A stretch of DNA of 64,000 nt from contig NC_066581.1 of assembly GCF_024323335.1 (NCBI RefSeq), forward strand, positions 345,776,399 to 345,840,398, given 5' to 3'. Origin of the DNA: Lathyrus oleraceus. Its lineage: Eukaryota > Streptophyta > Magnoliopsida > Fabales > Fabaceae. Of the stretch, positions 47,400 to 59,329 are shown piece by piece; the first letter of the stretch is position 1; the number at the start of each line of letters is the position of its first letter. The position numbers and the translations under genes were made by a program. Under the pieces are notes generated by a model. It did no database searches. It was given only the letters and a program-made list of their open reading frames with translations, and was not told the DNA's origin.

Positions 47400-50300
47400 T
47401 TATACGAAGTATTTTTTAACTGCGTCCGCATTCACAGGGGATGGAAAATCCTCGCCATCCATGGTCGTCAACAACAAGGCTCCGCCAGAGAAAACCTTCT
47501 TGACCACGAATGGACCTTCATAATTGGGTGTCCACTTGCCCCTACGATCGTTTTGAGGAGGAAGGATCCTTTTCAACACCATGTCTCCTACGTGATATAC
47601 CCGAGGTCGCACCTTTCGGTCAAAAGCACGCTTCACCCGCTGCTGGTACAACTGCCCATGACAAATGGCCGCCAGCCTCTTTTCCTCAATCAGGCTCAAC
47701 TCTTCGTACCGAGTCCTTACCCATTCAGCCTCTTGCAATTTCACGTCCCTCAGGACTCTCAAAGAGGGAATCTGAACCTCAACCGGTAGCACGACTTCCA
47801 TCCCATACACAAGTGAGAAAGGCGTTGCCCCAGTAGATGTACGCACCGAGGTTCGATACCCATGCAATGCAAACGGCAACATCTCGTGCCAATCTTTATA
47901 GGTCACGACCATTTCCTGCACAATCTTCTTAATATTCTTATTGGCTGCCTCAACCGCCCCATTCATCTTCGGACGATAAGGAGAAGAATTGTGATGCTCA
48001 ATCTTGAATTCCCGGCACAGTTCTGCCATCATCTTATTGTTCAAATTAGAACCATTATCAGTAATGATTCTTTCGGGAACCCCATATCTGCAAATGATAT
48101 CTCTCTTCAGAAATCGGGCAACGACCTGCTTCGTCACATTGGCATAAGAGACTGCTTCCACCCATTTGGTGAAGTAATCAATAGCCACTAATATGAACCA
48201 GTGCCCATTTGAAGCCGTAGGCTCAATCTTTCCGATCATATCAATGCCCCACATAGCAAACGGCCACGGAGACGACATCAAACTCAACGGATTAGGAGGC
48301 ACGTGCACCTTATCAGCATAAATCTGGCATTTATGACACTTCCGCACGAAATTGAAGCATTGGGCCTCCATCGTCATCCAATAATATCCAGCCCTCAACA
48401 ATTTCTTCACCATTGCATTCCCACCGGCATGGGTACCAAACGACCCCTCGTGAACCTCTTTCATCAATTGGCTTGCTTCTCTGTCATCGACGCATCTGAG
48501 CAAGACCCAATCAAAATTCCTCTTGTACAAAACCCCATCCTTGTTCAGATAGAACACCATGGCCAACCTCCTCAGAGTCTTTCGGTCCTTCTTGGATGCT
48601 CCCTCAGGATACTCCTGTGTTTCCAGATAGCGCTTGATATCGTAATACCACGGCTTCTCATCATCAGGCGATGTGTCAACAACGAACACATAAGCCGGCC
48701 TATCCAGACGTCCCACCTCAAAATTAGGGAACCGATTCCACCACTGCACCTTAATCAAGGCAGCCAGAGTAGCCAAAGCATCCGCTAACGGGTTCTCTTC
48801 TCTTGGCACATGATGTAATTCCACCTTGGTGAAAAACGTCAACAATCTCCTCGTATAATCCCGGTATGGAATTAAATGAGATTGATGCGTATACCATTTT
48901 CCGTTAACCTGATTCACAACCAAAGCTGAATCTCCATATATAACAAGGTTCTTGATCCGCAAATCAATCGCCTCTTCAATCCCCAAGATACAAGCTTCAT
49001 ATTCAGCCACGTTGTTGGTGCACTCAAATGTTAGTCGGGCAGCAAAAGGAATGCGGGATCCTTTCGGCGTAACCAAAACAGCACCAACTCCACTACCATT
49101 CACGTTAATGGCCCCATCAAACATCAGAATCCATTCGGATTCAGGGTCAGGCCCCTCCTCCGGGATAGGTTCCTCACAATCTTTCGATTTGAGAAACATG
49201 ATGTCCTCATCAGGGAATTCAAACTTCATCGGTTGATAATCCTCAATGGGTTGCTGGGCGAGGTAATCAGACAATACACTCCCCTTGATCGCCTTCTGAG
49301 AGGTATACTGGATATCATATTCGGTCAAAATCATCTACCATCTCGCAACCCGTCCGGTCAATGCTGGCTTCTCAAAAATATACTTGATTGGATCCATCTT
49401 GGAAATCAACAAAGTGGTATGAACCAGCATATACTGTCTCAGTCGGCGAGCAGCCCATACCAAAGCACAACAAGTTTTCTCGAGCAGTGAATATCTTGTT
49501 TCACAGTCGGTAAACTTTTTGCTAAGATATTAAATCGCATGCTCTTTTCGACCAGACTCGTCATGCTGCCCCAATACACACCCCATAGACCCCTCGAGGA
49601 CCGTCAAGTACAGAATTAACGGTCGTCCCTCCACAGGAGGCATCAGAATCGGAGGCTCCTACAAATACTCTTTTATCTTTTCAAATGCCGCTTGGCAATC
49701 AATATTCCACCTGACCGTCTGATCTTTTCTCAACAACTTGAATATGGGTTCACACGTGGCTGTTAGATGAGATATGAACCGTGAAATGTAGTTCAATCTA
49801 CCTAAGAAACCACGAACCTCCTTTTCTGTTCTCGGTTCAGGCATTTCTCGTATCGCTTTTACTTTAGCAGGATCAACCTCGATTTCCCTTTCACTCACAA
49901 CAAACCCCAGCAATTTACCGGATCGCACTCCGAAAGTGCACTTGTTCGGATTCAACCTCAGTCTGAATTGTCTCAATCGGTCAAACAGCTTGGCCAGATC
50001 TACCAGATGCCCCTCTTCTGTTTGGGACTTTGCTATCATGTCATCAACATAGCATTCGATTTCATGATGAATCATATCATGAAACAAAGTCACCATAGCC
50101 CTCTGGTAGGTAGCACCGGCATTCTTGAGACCAAATGGCATCACCTTATAGCAGAAAGTGCCCCATGGTGTGATGAACGTTGTTTTCTCCATATCATCTG
50201 GCGACATTTTGATTTGATTATAGCCAGAAAAGCCATCCATGAAGGAAAACACCGAGAATTGAGCTGTATTATCTACCAACACATCGATGTGAGGTAATGG

Positions 50301-50880
50301 AAAATCATCTTTCGGGCTAGCTCTGTTCAAATCCCGGTAGTCCACACACATTATCACCTTCCCATCTTTCTTCGGCACTGGCACAATGTTCGCGACCCAA
50401 GGCGGATAATTAGTAACAGCTAGGAAACCAGCATCCAACTGCTTCTGCACTTCCTCTTTAATTTTCATGGCCATTTCGGGTCGAGTTCTGCGTAACTTCT
50501 GCTTCACTGGAGGACAATCTGCTCTCAATGGTAACTTGTGCACAACGATATCGGTATCCAACCCTGGCATATCTTGATAAGACCAAGCGAAGATATCGAC
50601 ATATTCTTTCAACAATGCTACCATTCTGCTCTTAACACTCGCCTCCAAAGCAGCCCCAACTTTCACTTCTTTCCTGACCTCGTCGGTACCCAAATTCACA
50701 ATCTCAACTTGCTCCTCCTGCGGCTGAATCACCTTCTCCTCTTGTTTTAACAACCTGGCTAATTCCTCGGGCAGTTCACAATCATCTTCGCCTTCTTCTT
50801 CGGCATGATAGATCGGATTGTCGAAGTCATATGAGGGTGTAACAGGATTGTTATCAATGAGATCCGGAGAATGATCGCAT
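47400..50880 (-). pseudogene. pol: pol of element B (RT, RNase H, integrase), frame intact with three stops
   Basis: The second exon runs from the acceptor at 50881 to the stop at 47400-47402 in one frame. RT has VPVPKKDGKVIMCVDYRDLN, FSFMDGFSGYNQI, PFGLKNAGATYQRAM and the catalytic YVDDM. RNase H has FDGAINVNGSGVGAV, AEYEACILGIE and GDSALVV. Integrase has HAGGN, CHKC, GIDMIG, TDNGS and GAVEAANKNIKK, plus a C-terminal domain ending in VKKYFV. In the zinc finger, HAGGN replaces the second His seen in O (HSNGH). Stops are TAG 49659-49661, TAA 49530-49532 and TAG 49335-49337 (O has CAG, Gln). There is no frameshift in about 1,160 codons. Confidence 0.94.
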
Positions 50881-51156
50881 CTGCATGAATGTTGATTCAT
50901 GCATTGCTTTAGAACCGGAGCAAAGCAAATTAAAAGAAAAATGAAAACAAACATTGACATTTTTATTTTTGTTTTTTAAACTGCAAAAATAAATGAAAAA
51001 CAGGGAAAACCGCTTTTAATGCAAAAAACATCCTTTTATTTATGATGCAAATATTGCAAAATGAAACACATGAGGTGGCCCTTACAATGAACCATTACGT
51101 TTCGGGCAAAACGTATGGCTTTCATGCAGACAGAATTGAAAAACAGGAAATATTAC
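50881..51156 (-). other. intron of element B between pro and RT
   Basis: In element sense the donor is GTAATA (51156 down to 51151), whose TAA is the stop of gag-pro. The acceptor is CATTCATGCAG ending at 50881. The length is 276 bp, a multiple of three, and joining these sites keeps the frame from pro into pol. Splicing at this place is established for Ogre elements; the exact sites here are my reading. Confidence 0.8.
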
Positions 51157-54100
51157 TCTTCACATAGAGTGACAGTGATGATCTTTTCGGCCTTCCAGTT
51201 CTGGATCTCCATCCCTGGTACGCACGGTTTTATCCACTGATCAATCTCACAGTCACTGTCAATCTCTTCACCCACCGCACAGATGCGATCTGGATCCAGC
51301 ATTCTAGCACTGGTGAACGTGAATGGCTGATGGCGTCCTTTATTCTGCCCAGACGAGCCTCGGCCCGACTGATAACCAACCCCAAACCGGTCTTTCTTGG
51401 CGGCGATATCCATCATTCTTCCCCAACCTGGGGCTTCTCCACTCTTCACCACCTCAGCAGCCTGTCTGTAAGAAGAAATGGACGACTTCTTCTCCTCCTT
51501 AACAAAAATGGCATTCTCCACCTTAACGGTTTCAAATGCTTGACTTGGTGTTTCCCATATTTCACCATCCATTTCAACATATTTGAACGATGACAGGTGG
51601 CTGACGAAGATATCTTCCTCCCCACAAACGGTGACGACCTGCCCCTCCCAGATATACTTCAGTTTCTAGTGCAAAGTCGAAGTCACTGCCCCAGCAGCAT
51701 GTATCCATGGCCGACCCAACAAGCAACTGTATGCCGGCTGGATATCCATGACATAGAATACGAACTTAAACACCTCGGGCCCGATCGTCACCGGAAGCTC
51801 CATTTCCCCGAACACAGCCCTTTTTGAACCATCAAAGGCTCTAACAACCAGGTCAGTGGGTCTCAAGATTAACCCTTCACAGTCCAACTTCGCCAGGGCC
51901 TTCTTAGGCAACACATTGAGCGATGAGCCGGTATCCACCAACACGTGCGAAAGCACTGCTCCTTTACACTCCATAGCAATGTGTAATGCCCTATTATGAT
52001 TACGCCCATCAACCGTCAAATCAAGATCAGTAAAACCCAGCCCATGGCTGGCATTGACATTTGACACCACCGTCTCTAGCTGATTAATCGTAATCTCCTG
52101 AGGAACATAGGCTCTCTTCAGTATTTTCAACAAAGCCTCTCTATGCCCCTCTGAGCTCAGTAACAGAGATAAGATTGAGATTTTAGACGGCGTCTGCTGC
52201 AAATGGTCAACAAGCTTATACTCAGACTTCTTGATGATCCTTAGAAATTCTTCAGCTTCATCATCAAGTTCTCTTTCCAACCCACCAGGCACCGGTGTCA
52301 CCACATGAGTACCCTCATTTACCACCTGCTTCCCTCTTACCCTGGCTAAAGCCTCGGCCTTATCTTTCTTTTCTTTTTCTGCCTCCCCACTCCTCAAAGC
52401 ATCAGGTGCAAATAACCTTCCACTACGAGTGAAACCACTGGGTCCGGCATTATCCACCTTTGAAACGGTGGTTTCACCTGCAGCCTACTCTTCCTGCTTC
52501 TCCCCATTACAGTAAACCTCTCCACCATAATCCCATGGCACAACATCGTCATTGTCATAAGGAATAGGCCTAGGTACCGTGATGGTAACCGGAGCCGCAT
52601 CTGCCAACGCTGACAAATCGATTGGATCAAAGTAGATGGTTATGGTGGAGACATTCTCCCCCTCCAAACCAATCTTCTCAAATCTGAGGCTTCCCTCATC
52701 CATCATCGTCTAGACAGCCTCCCTCAGCAGAACACACCCATTGGGAGCAACAGTGCACGCAGCACAACAATCAACACAACCCGGGAAGACCCCATTCTTT
52801 AATAGTTGTCTCTTGACCTCAGCCAAAGGAGTTCTCAACTGATCTACGTTCATCACCCAGATTCGGCCCTTATCCTCAGAAATTGCATTCACCCCCATCT
52901 GACCATGCGCGGGCATGGGATTAGCATTCACATTCGGAGATGGTGCAAAATTGATTGCCTTAGAATCCACCAGGTCCTGGACAACATGCTTAAAAGCTTT
53001 ACAATTTTCCCCATTGTGTCCAGGGGCACCAGAATGAAATTCGCATTTGGCATTCTCATCATAGTTGGCAGGCCTCTGGTCCGGTCTCAACGGAGCCAAC
53101 GTCCTCAGTTGGACCAACCCCAAATCCTTCAACTTCTTTAGCAAGAATGAGTAGGTCACTGGTGGTCTATCAAATTTACGATCATTCATTCGTCCTCTCA
53201 CCTGATACCCGACCCTCTGCGGTCTCTGTTGAAATGGATGTCGTTGCTGTTGCGATTGTTGTTGTTGCTGTTGTTGATTATCAGCAGGAATCGTTACCGC
53301 AGTAGTGTGCTGGTAGTAACGATCCCTACTTTGTCCCCTCTGTGTATACACAACACTTGTATCACCCTCCTTCTTTCTCTGGCCATTACCAAAGGGCTTT
53401 TTCGATCCAGACGACGAAGCGTTACCCTGTATCTTCCCCAGCTTCAACCAGCTTTCTATTCTTTCTCCCGCCACTACAATATCAGCAAAGTTGGTAACCG
53501 GGCATCCCACCATTCTTTCAGCAAAGGTCCCCTGAAGGGTACCCATAAACAGATCAGACATCTCCCGATCTACCAACGGAGGTTGGACTCGGGCAGCCAA
53601 CTCCCTCCATCTCTGTGCATATTCTTTAAACCCTTCACTAGGCTTCTGGGACATACCCTGCAACTGGGTACGGCTAGGAGCCATGTCAGCATTAAATTGG
53701 TACTGTTTAAAGAATGCATCCCCAAGATCCTGCCAGCTCTTGATATCCGAAGATTTCAACTTGGTATACCATTCTAGAGACCCACCAGACAGATTGTCTT
53801 GGAAGAAGTACATCCAAAGCTTCTGGTCCATTGTATAAGCAGAAATCTTTCGGACAAAAGCCTGGAGATGAGTTTCCGGGCAAGAACTCCCATTATACTT
53901 GTCAAACGCAGGCGCTTTAAACTTCTACGGGATCACAATCCCCTCAACTAGCCCCATGTTTGACATGTTGACAACCCCCGGAGTAGCATAACTTTCTAGA
54001 GCCCTGATTTTCTCCGCCAGCACCTGAATCTCTTTGTTTGGTGGTTGGACACCGTATTGACCAAACTGTTCATTCAATACGGAGAACTGGTCTTCTTCCC

Positions 54101-54539
54101 TATCCTCCCCAGCCCCAAAGAAAGGAGGAAACAGACTATCCTTCAGGTTGTTGCCCACCGGACCTGGTCCACCGCCTGTAGCAGCACCAAAACCACCACC
54201 ATTATTGATCACCACCCCAGCAATAGTCTTCTTTCTGAGATCTCCTCCATCCCTAGAACCACCCAGACCACCGTTGGACACACCCTCCTGATTATTACCA
54301 TTGTTGGCAGCCGAAGCCCGCTCGAGCTTTTCCACCTTACCAGCAAGTGCTTTCTGCCCCAAAGCAAGCCCTTGCATAACATTTATCAGCTCACCGATTT
54401 TCTCCTTCAAGTCGAGAATATCTGCGTTGGGTATATCCATCAACTTGGATTTGTTGCGCCTGGTAGGGTATCTGTGTGGACGTGCTACGTGCAAGGGAAT
54501 GATTCTACGTGCGCGAGCAATGATTCCTGAAACAATCAA
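51153..54539 (-). pseudogene. gag-pro: gag-pro of element B, frame intact with four internal TAG stops
   Basis: All pieces are in one frame. Gag N-terminus: GIIARARRIIPLH and a coiled-coil-like part. Gag core: WMYFFQDNLSGGSLEWYTKL and FKEYAQRWRELAARVQPP. A Gln-rich linker is followed by the Cys/His motif CEFHSGAPGHNGENC. The aspartic protease has LVDTGSSLNVLP at about 51930 and GRPWIH near its end. The frame is interrupted only by TAG at 53925-53927 (A has CAG), 52710-52712, 52485-52487 and 51666-51668 (O has CAA). The final TAA at 51153-51155 is inside the intron donor. Product length without stops would be about 1,130 residues. ORF1 lies upstream. Confidence 0.92.
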
Positions 54540-54970
54540 GCACGTTAGAAACTGACACCTGCAAAATAGAAGACAAGTTATTATGATTCATGCATGAATG
54601 CAATGTCTATCCATATGAGGAACACTCTGTCTCTCGATCCTGGTTTCATCAAGACAGATAATAATTCGACAGCAACATTCTGACATCAATCATCTGGTTT
54701 TGCCATACAGATCAGAGAATTATGATTTAGCAAAGATATCACCCAACCATGTGTGTGCTATGTGAGTGCACACAGGAAAGCAAATAAAGCTCGAAGATCA
54801 ATCACTGAATGATGACAATCACTGTATATCAAGAGTGCACAATACGTGCAAAAGTCATACATCAGGCTGATACAAATCAAATTACAATTCTCCAGAATCA
54901 GAAAGAAAATACAAGCAAGTGAATTCCGTCAACATGCCTGACGGTAATCCAACACAATAACAACAAAAGT

Positions 54971-56694
54971 CTACACCGAAGAAGGTCCCACAGACGGCTC
55001 TGCATCATCAACCATCTTGGTAAACTTCACAGCGAACCTGAGCTCAGTGTTCTCCTGCAGCAGTCTTCCTATCTCCTTCTGGTGAATCTTCATCTGACGG
55101 AAATAATGATCTCTCTCAGCAAGATAATGATCTCTCTCAGCAATAATCCTCGCTTTCTCAGCTTCCCATTCCGTGGTAAGGACTTCGGCTCTAGCATCTC
55201 TCTGATTCTTCACAAGGATCTGCCTCCTCTTCTCATCCTCAATGACCTTCTAAGCTCTAGCTAACTTCTCCTTGGTAATGTCGTGCTCCTTCGTCGATGA
55301 CTCCAACGCTTGGCTGATCTTGCGGTAATAAGCAGTGTCTATCTCAAAGCGCTTCACCTCAAAGGCATGTCTCTTATCCTGGTCTTCTATTTTCCCTTTG
55401 ATTTCCCGATTAGCCATTTGGATTCTAGCAACACTCATCTCCAACTCAATCTTCTCTGCCTGCAGCTGATCTCTGGCCTTCTTCATCTCAAGGAACTCTT
55501 CCATGCTGACAGAAGAACATGGCCCCTCAATCAATGGACACCAAGGATCACCCCCAGGAAATGGTAGATGTGTGAGCTCAATCCTCTTCTTGAGCCAATC
55601 ATCAAATAGAGGAAAAGACCTGCTATTAACCCTACCAAAAGGATCCTTGCCCTTCCTCTGAATGTCACGCCACTCATTAGACACTTGCTTCAACTTTGGC
55701 TGATTACCCTCAATTGGGAAGTAGAAAGACTCCTGAATCTCTCGCCCGAGAGGAGGACCCTCCACAGCAAATCCCATTTGTCTCCTCAGAAGCACCGGGT
55801 TGTAATTAATGCAACCTTGAACTCCTATAAGAGGCACATTGGGAAGACTCCCACAACTGTAAATGAAATCTCGTCCAGCCATACCGTTGTGAGTCCAAGC
55901 TATATCCTTGGCTCGCAAACCCATCAGCTTGATTGACCACTTGACAGTAGGATCAGGAAAGACAAAGGCACCTTTGGAAGGCAAATACCCCCTGAACCAT
56001 TTGTATAACAGCTGAGCACAACATCGAATCAATCCCCCACGCCGTTCTCGTTCCGATTATGGATCGAGTAATAGACATCTCCAACCAGGGTAGGAATGGG
56101 ATTCCCCTACATAAACAACCAGATAGCATTAATGTCTACAAAGGTCTTCTGGTTGGGGAACAGGATGATCCCATAAATGCTTACAGCAATCAAAGCACAA
56201 ACGGCCCTCGAATTACCCAAAACAACATGCTCCTTGGCCTTGGCCTCCAAGAAACTCAGATGAAAACCGGGCAACTTTCCCTTCTCCTTCAAACCCCCCT
56301 TAACCACCTCTGAGCTCAAATAAAGAGCACGAGAAATCTCAGCAACATCAGGCTCCCCCTTGGTGACATAGAAAGGAATCTGATCTCTGATCTGAATACC
56401 CAGGATGCTAGCATAGTCCTCCATCAAGGGCCCTAACAAGTAATCCGGGAAAACGAAGCACCTCAAGCCCGGGTCATAAAACTGGAGAAGGGTATGGATG
56501 GCACTCCCATCTGTATCTGTGAGCCTGAAAACCAACTTCAGAATACCCCCATAAGCCTCACGGAACATCCCCACACGGTCAGGTGTAATCAATGCTATCA
56601 TATCTCTCAACACACCAATCTCTGGGTCAAAGAAACTGTAGATGACGTCATCTTTCAAGCCAGTCCTCATATCTGGAACAAAGAAGTCTCTCAA
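54971..56694 (-). pseudogene. Ogre ORF1 of element B
   Basis: Homologue of O's ORF1 (31855-33225). The order is VFRLTDTDGSAIHTLLQFYD, FPDYLLGPLMEDYASILGI, LFPNQKTFVDINAIWLF, GCINYNPVLLRRQMGFA, then a long Glu/Lys/Arg-rich coiled-coil-like tail (MKKARDQLQAEKIELE and onward). Lesions are TAG at 56107-56109, a frameshift near 56040 and TAG at 55250-55252. Function is unknown. Element A has lost this ORF by one deletion whose ends correspond to about 54686 and 56688 here. Confidence 0.85.
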
Positions 56695-57690
56695 CCAGGA
56701 TCTCGATCAAGAATGTCCCCTGCATATGGATAAACATGAGTTAGATGCAGATAAATGCAAAATGTGAATGATGCAGATGCATGAATGCCATGCACTGTGC
56801 CATCCTCCAAATCATCTGAACAACCACTGCACTGAATTTCGGGTCTCTGAACTGATCACAACCATCTGAGGTACTGAGCAACCATAAATCCCACTCAGGG
56901 TTCCGAAATAAACGGAACGGAAGGATATACCACCATCATCACTGGAGAACCACTGATCTGATAGCAACACAATCATCTGTACCAACCCAGGGAATCCTGA
57001 AATAAACGGATCCCCACTGATAAATACCACGGACAGAACTCCGGCGTCTCGTAAATAAATCCAGAAATCCAACTCAGAAATAGGACCCAATAATCACCAT
57101 CAGGAAGTCACCACCAGAACATGCATCTGTAAGATCAACCCTCCCCTCACAGGTGAATTCTAATCAGGTCATCCTAAGGCGGATAATGGTCTCGACAATC
57201 GGACAAGATACTCAACGGGTTTGCCCTTTCGGGTGTGCCACTGCAGCTCTCATAAGATCGTCTAAACCAAAGATCCGGGAAAGAACGGTCACCGAAGTCA
57301 ACAACTCAGCTGAGGTGACTCAACCAAAGTGGATACTCCACAAAGGAAGAGCACTCTCAAATGAACCTCGTCCGGCTTGTGGTATGTCACGTTGCCAAAA
57401 ACATGTTGACCTAACATGAGAGGCAACATGAGACCATGCTAATCCTAGGTGTATACTCGGGCCTGGGTTTTAGCCCCACTCAGAACACCCACCCCAAATC
57501 AAAGGAACCAACCTGTACAGAGTCAGCACAGTGATAATATGATGCATGCAGACATATATACAAATATATACACAACATAATGATCATAAATGCAATAAAT
57601 AGAGCAACAAAAGCAACCAAAACTATCCTAGAGAGCGCTAGGAATGACTCGCTTAGGGAAGATGGACCAGCAAAAGGTCAACTTCTGTAG
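56695..57690 (-). other. leader of element B with conserved stem-loops
   Basis: Untranslated leader between the PBS and ORF1, aligned with A's leader (25400-26427). It contains TTCCG/CGGAA around AAATAAA (56901-56917) and GGG-A-ATCC/GGATCCC around TGAAATAAAC (56990-57014). No gene is seen. Confidence 0.7.
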
Positions 57691-57708
57691 TCCCCAGCAG
57701 AGTCGCCA
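57691..57708 (-). other. primer binding site of element B
   Basis: TGGCGACTCTGCTGGGGA in element sense, identical to A's PBS and two bases from the LTR. Confidence 0.88.
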
Positions 57709-57710
57709 GC

Positions 57711-59329
57711 AGTCGCAACGCGAAAAACAACCGGCGGGAAAAGACACACAAACAGAGCCGCCACCGTGCGTTATTTATCCCAAAGGAGGGAAAGGAAATG
57801 CTCGAAGTAAACCTGGAAAGGCAATGGTCTTACGACCCGAGATTGCAAGGATCGGGAGTCGGTTACACGAGGGGAAGGTATTAGCACCCCTCACGTCCGT
57901 CGTACTCGACGGGATCCACGCTCAAAAGAATGGAATAAGGCTGCTAATAAACTACTCAAAGAATGCACACACACTAGAATAAACAAGCGAAAGAAGACGG
58001 AGGAAGGGGATTCGGCACGATGTCGCATCCTAGGCCTACATAGTTTGTCAGAAACAAACATCAGAGTCGACGTAGTTCGGGAAAATGGGAACGGGCTCGA
58101 TAGGATATCGCATCCTATACCTACGTATCTCATCTAGAATGAGAATCAGAGCTATCATAGTTCGGCTAACGCACGCCGAAACAAAACACAACACAAAGAC
58201 GTTTAGACGTCAAAAGAAACACACAACAGGAAATGGAATGCCAATCAATGGGCTTACGTCCAACTCCAGACAAACAACCCGAACAAGAAACCAAATGCCA
58301 ATCGCTGGACTTACATCAGACTCCACAAAACTAACAAACGCACACAGGAAACCGAATGCCAATCGCTGGACTTACATCAGACTCCAAACACACCACAAAT
58401 AGGAAACCGAATGCCAATCGCTAGGCTTACATCAGACTCCTAACACACACAAAAAGGTTATCAAACAGACAAACTAATAGGGAGTTTGGAACTCGAGCCT
58501 AATAGCCATCAAGCAAACACACACAAAAAAGAAAAGGTTGCCCGGAGAGATCTCGCACGATCTCCTGCCTACGTACCTCATCTGGTATGAGGATCAGGGC
58601 GACGTAGTTCCCCTTAACAGCGGAGAAACTTTCTCCTAACCAGAGACCGGGAAATAACAAACTAAAAGGAAGACTGACTCGAGCCTAATAGTTGTCATGC
58701 AATCCACAATAGTCCTAGGTTGAGGTATCTGAATCAAAATCTAACTCGCACAGGCAGCAAGTCAATCACACAGCAAGTAAGCAACACAGGTGAACAGGTA
58801 TCACACGCTATATGCAAACAAGCGGCTCATACAAGGCTGGGCTTTAGTCAAGGGGTCATATCAACCTCGACAAACAAGCCAACACTGGAAGGATATCTGA
58901 GGCTCTTAACCATTGACATTGACCGTCAGGGTGAGCAGATGAAAGGTAATGAGGATTGGACCTCATAGCTCTTAACCCGGGCCTGGGTGAGCTTGAATCA
59001 ATGAAAACGTGGGGATCCAGAATGTGGGACCCTACTCCACTTGACTGACACAACAAGATTTTGGGTGTTTATTCAAAAGCATCAGCACGTTGTGCGAGCA
59101 TAATGAAAGACTCAACTGAATAGCAGGGGATTGATTGCAAATCCCTTTTATTTTCCAATTGCCTCTTCACTTAGGACGACTTAACATGTAACCATGCCTC
59201 ATTGAGGTCTTTAGCACAAAATTAAACAATCAAGAACATGGCCTCTTAAGGAGGGCTTCAGACAGGTGCCTGCCAAAGATAGCAGGTCTTCCAGACTACA
59301 TGGAGTTCAAGAGATTACCTAAGTGGTAT
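57711..59329 (-). repeat. 5' LTR of element B, part left of element C
   Basis: It matches 39717-41335 base for base in length and stops at GGTAT where element C begins. The remaining 3.3 kb should follow C's far end, beyond the window. Confidence 0.95.

Larger units (their letters stand above)
39717..59329 (-). mobile_element. element B: Ogre-type retrotransposon, 5' LTR interrupted by element C
   Basis: It is inserted into O's integrase in the opposite orientation. It has a full 3' LTR (39717-44635), a 3' region, pol, intron, gag-pro, ORF1, leader and PBS, plus the first 1,619 bp (plus-strand order) of the 5' LTR before element C. Internal length is 13.1 kb. All coding frames are recognisable and nearly free of frameshifts, but carry about nine nonsense codons, eight of them TAG. 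Confidence 0.95.

Noticed and set aside
53229..53777. Plus-strand 182-codon frame with a leucine-rich start, like a membrane protein
   Set aside because: It is antisense to the gag Gln-rich linker of B; CAA/CAG repeats read backward give Leu codons.
47400..56694. Amber codons as programmed readthrough or an altered genetic code
   Set aside because: Stop positions are not shared between A, B and O, and relatives have plain Gln codons at the compared sites; decay explains them better.
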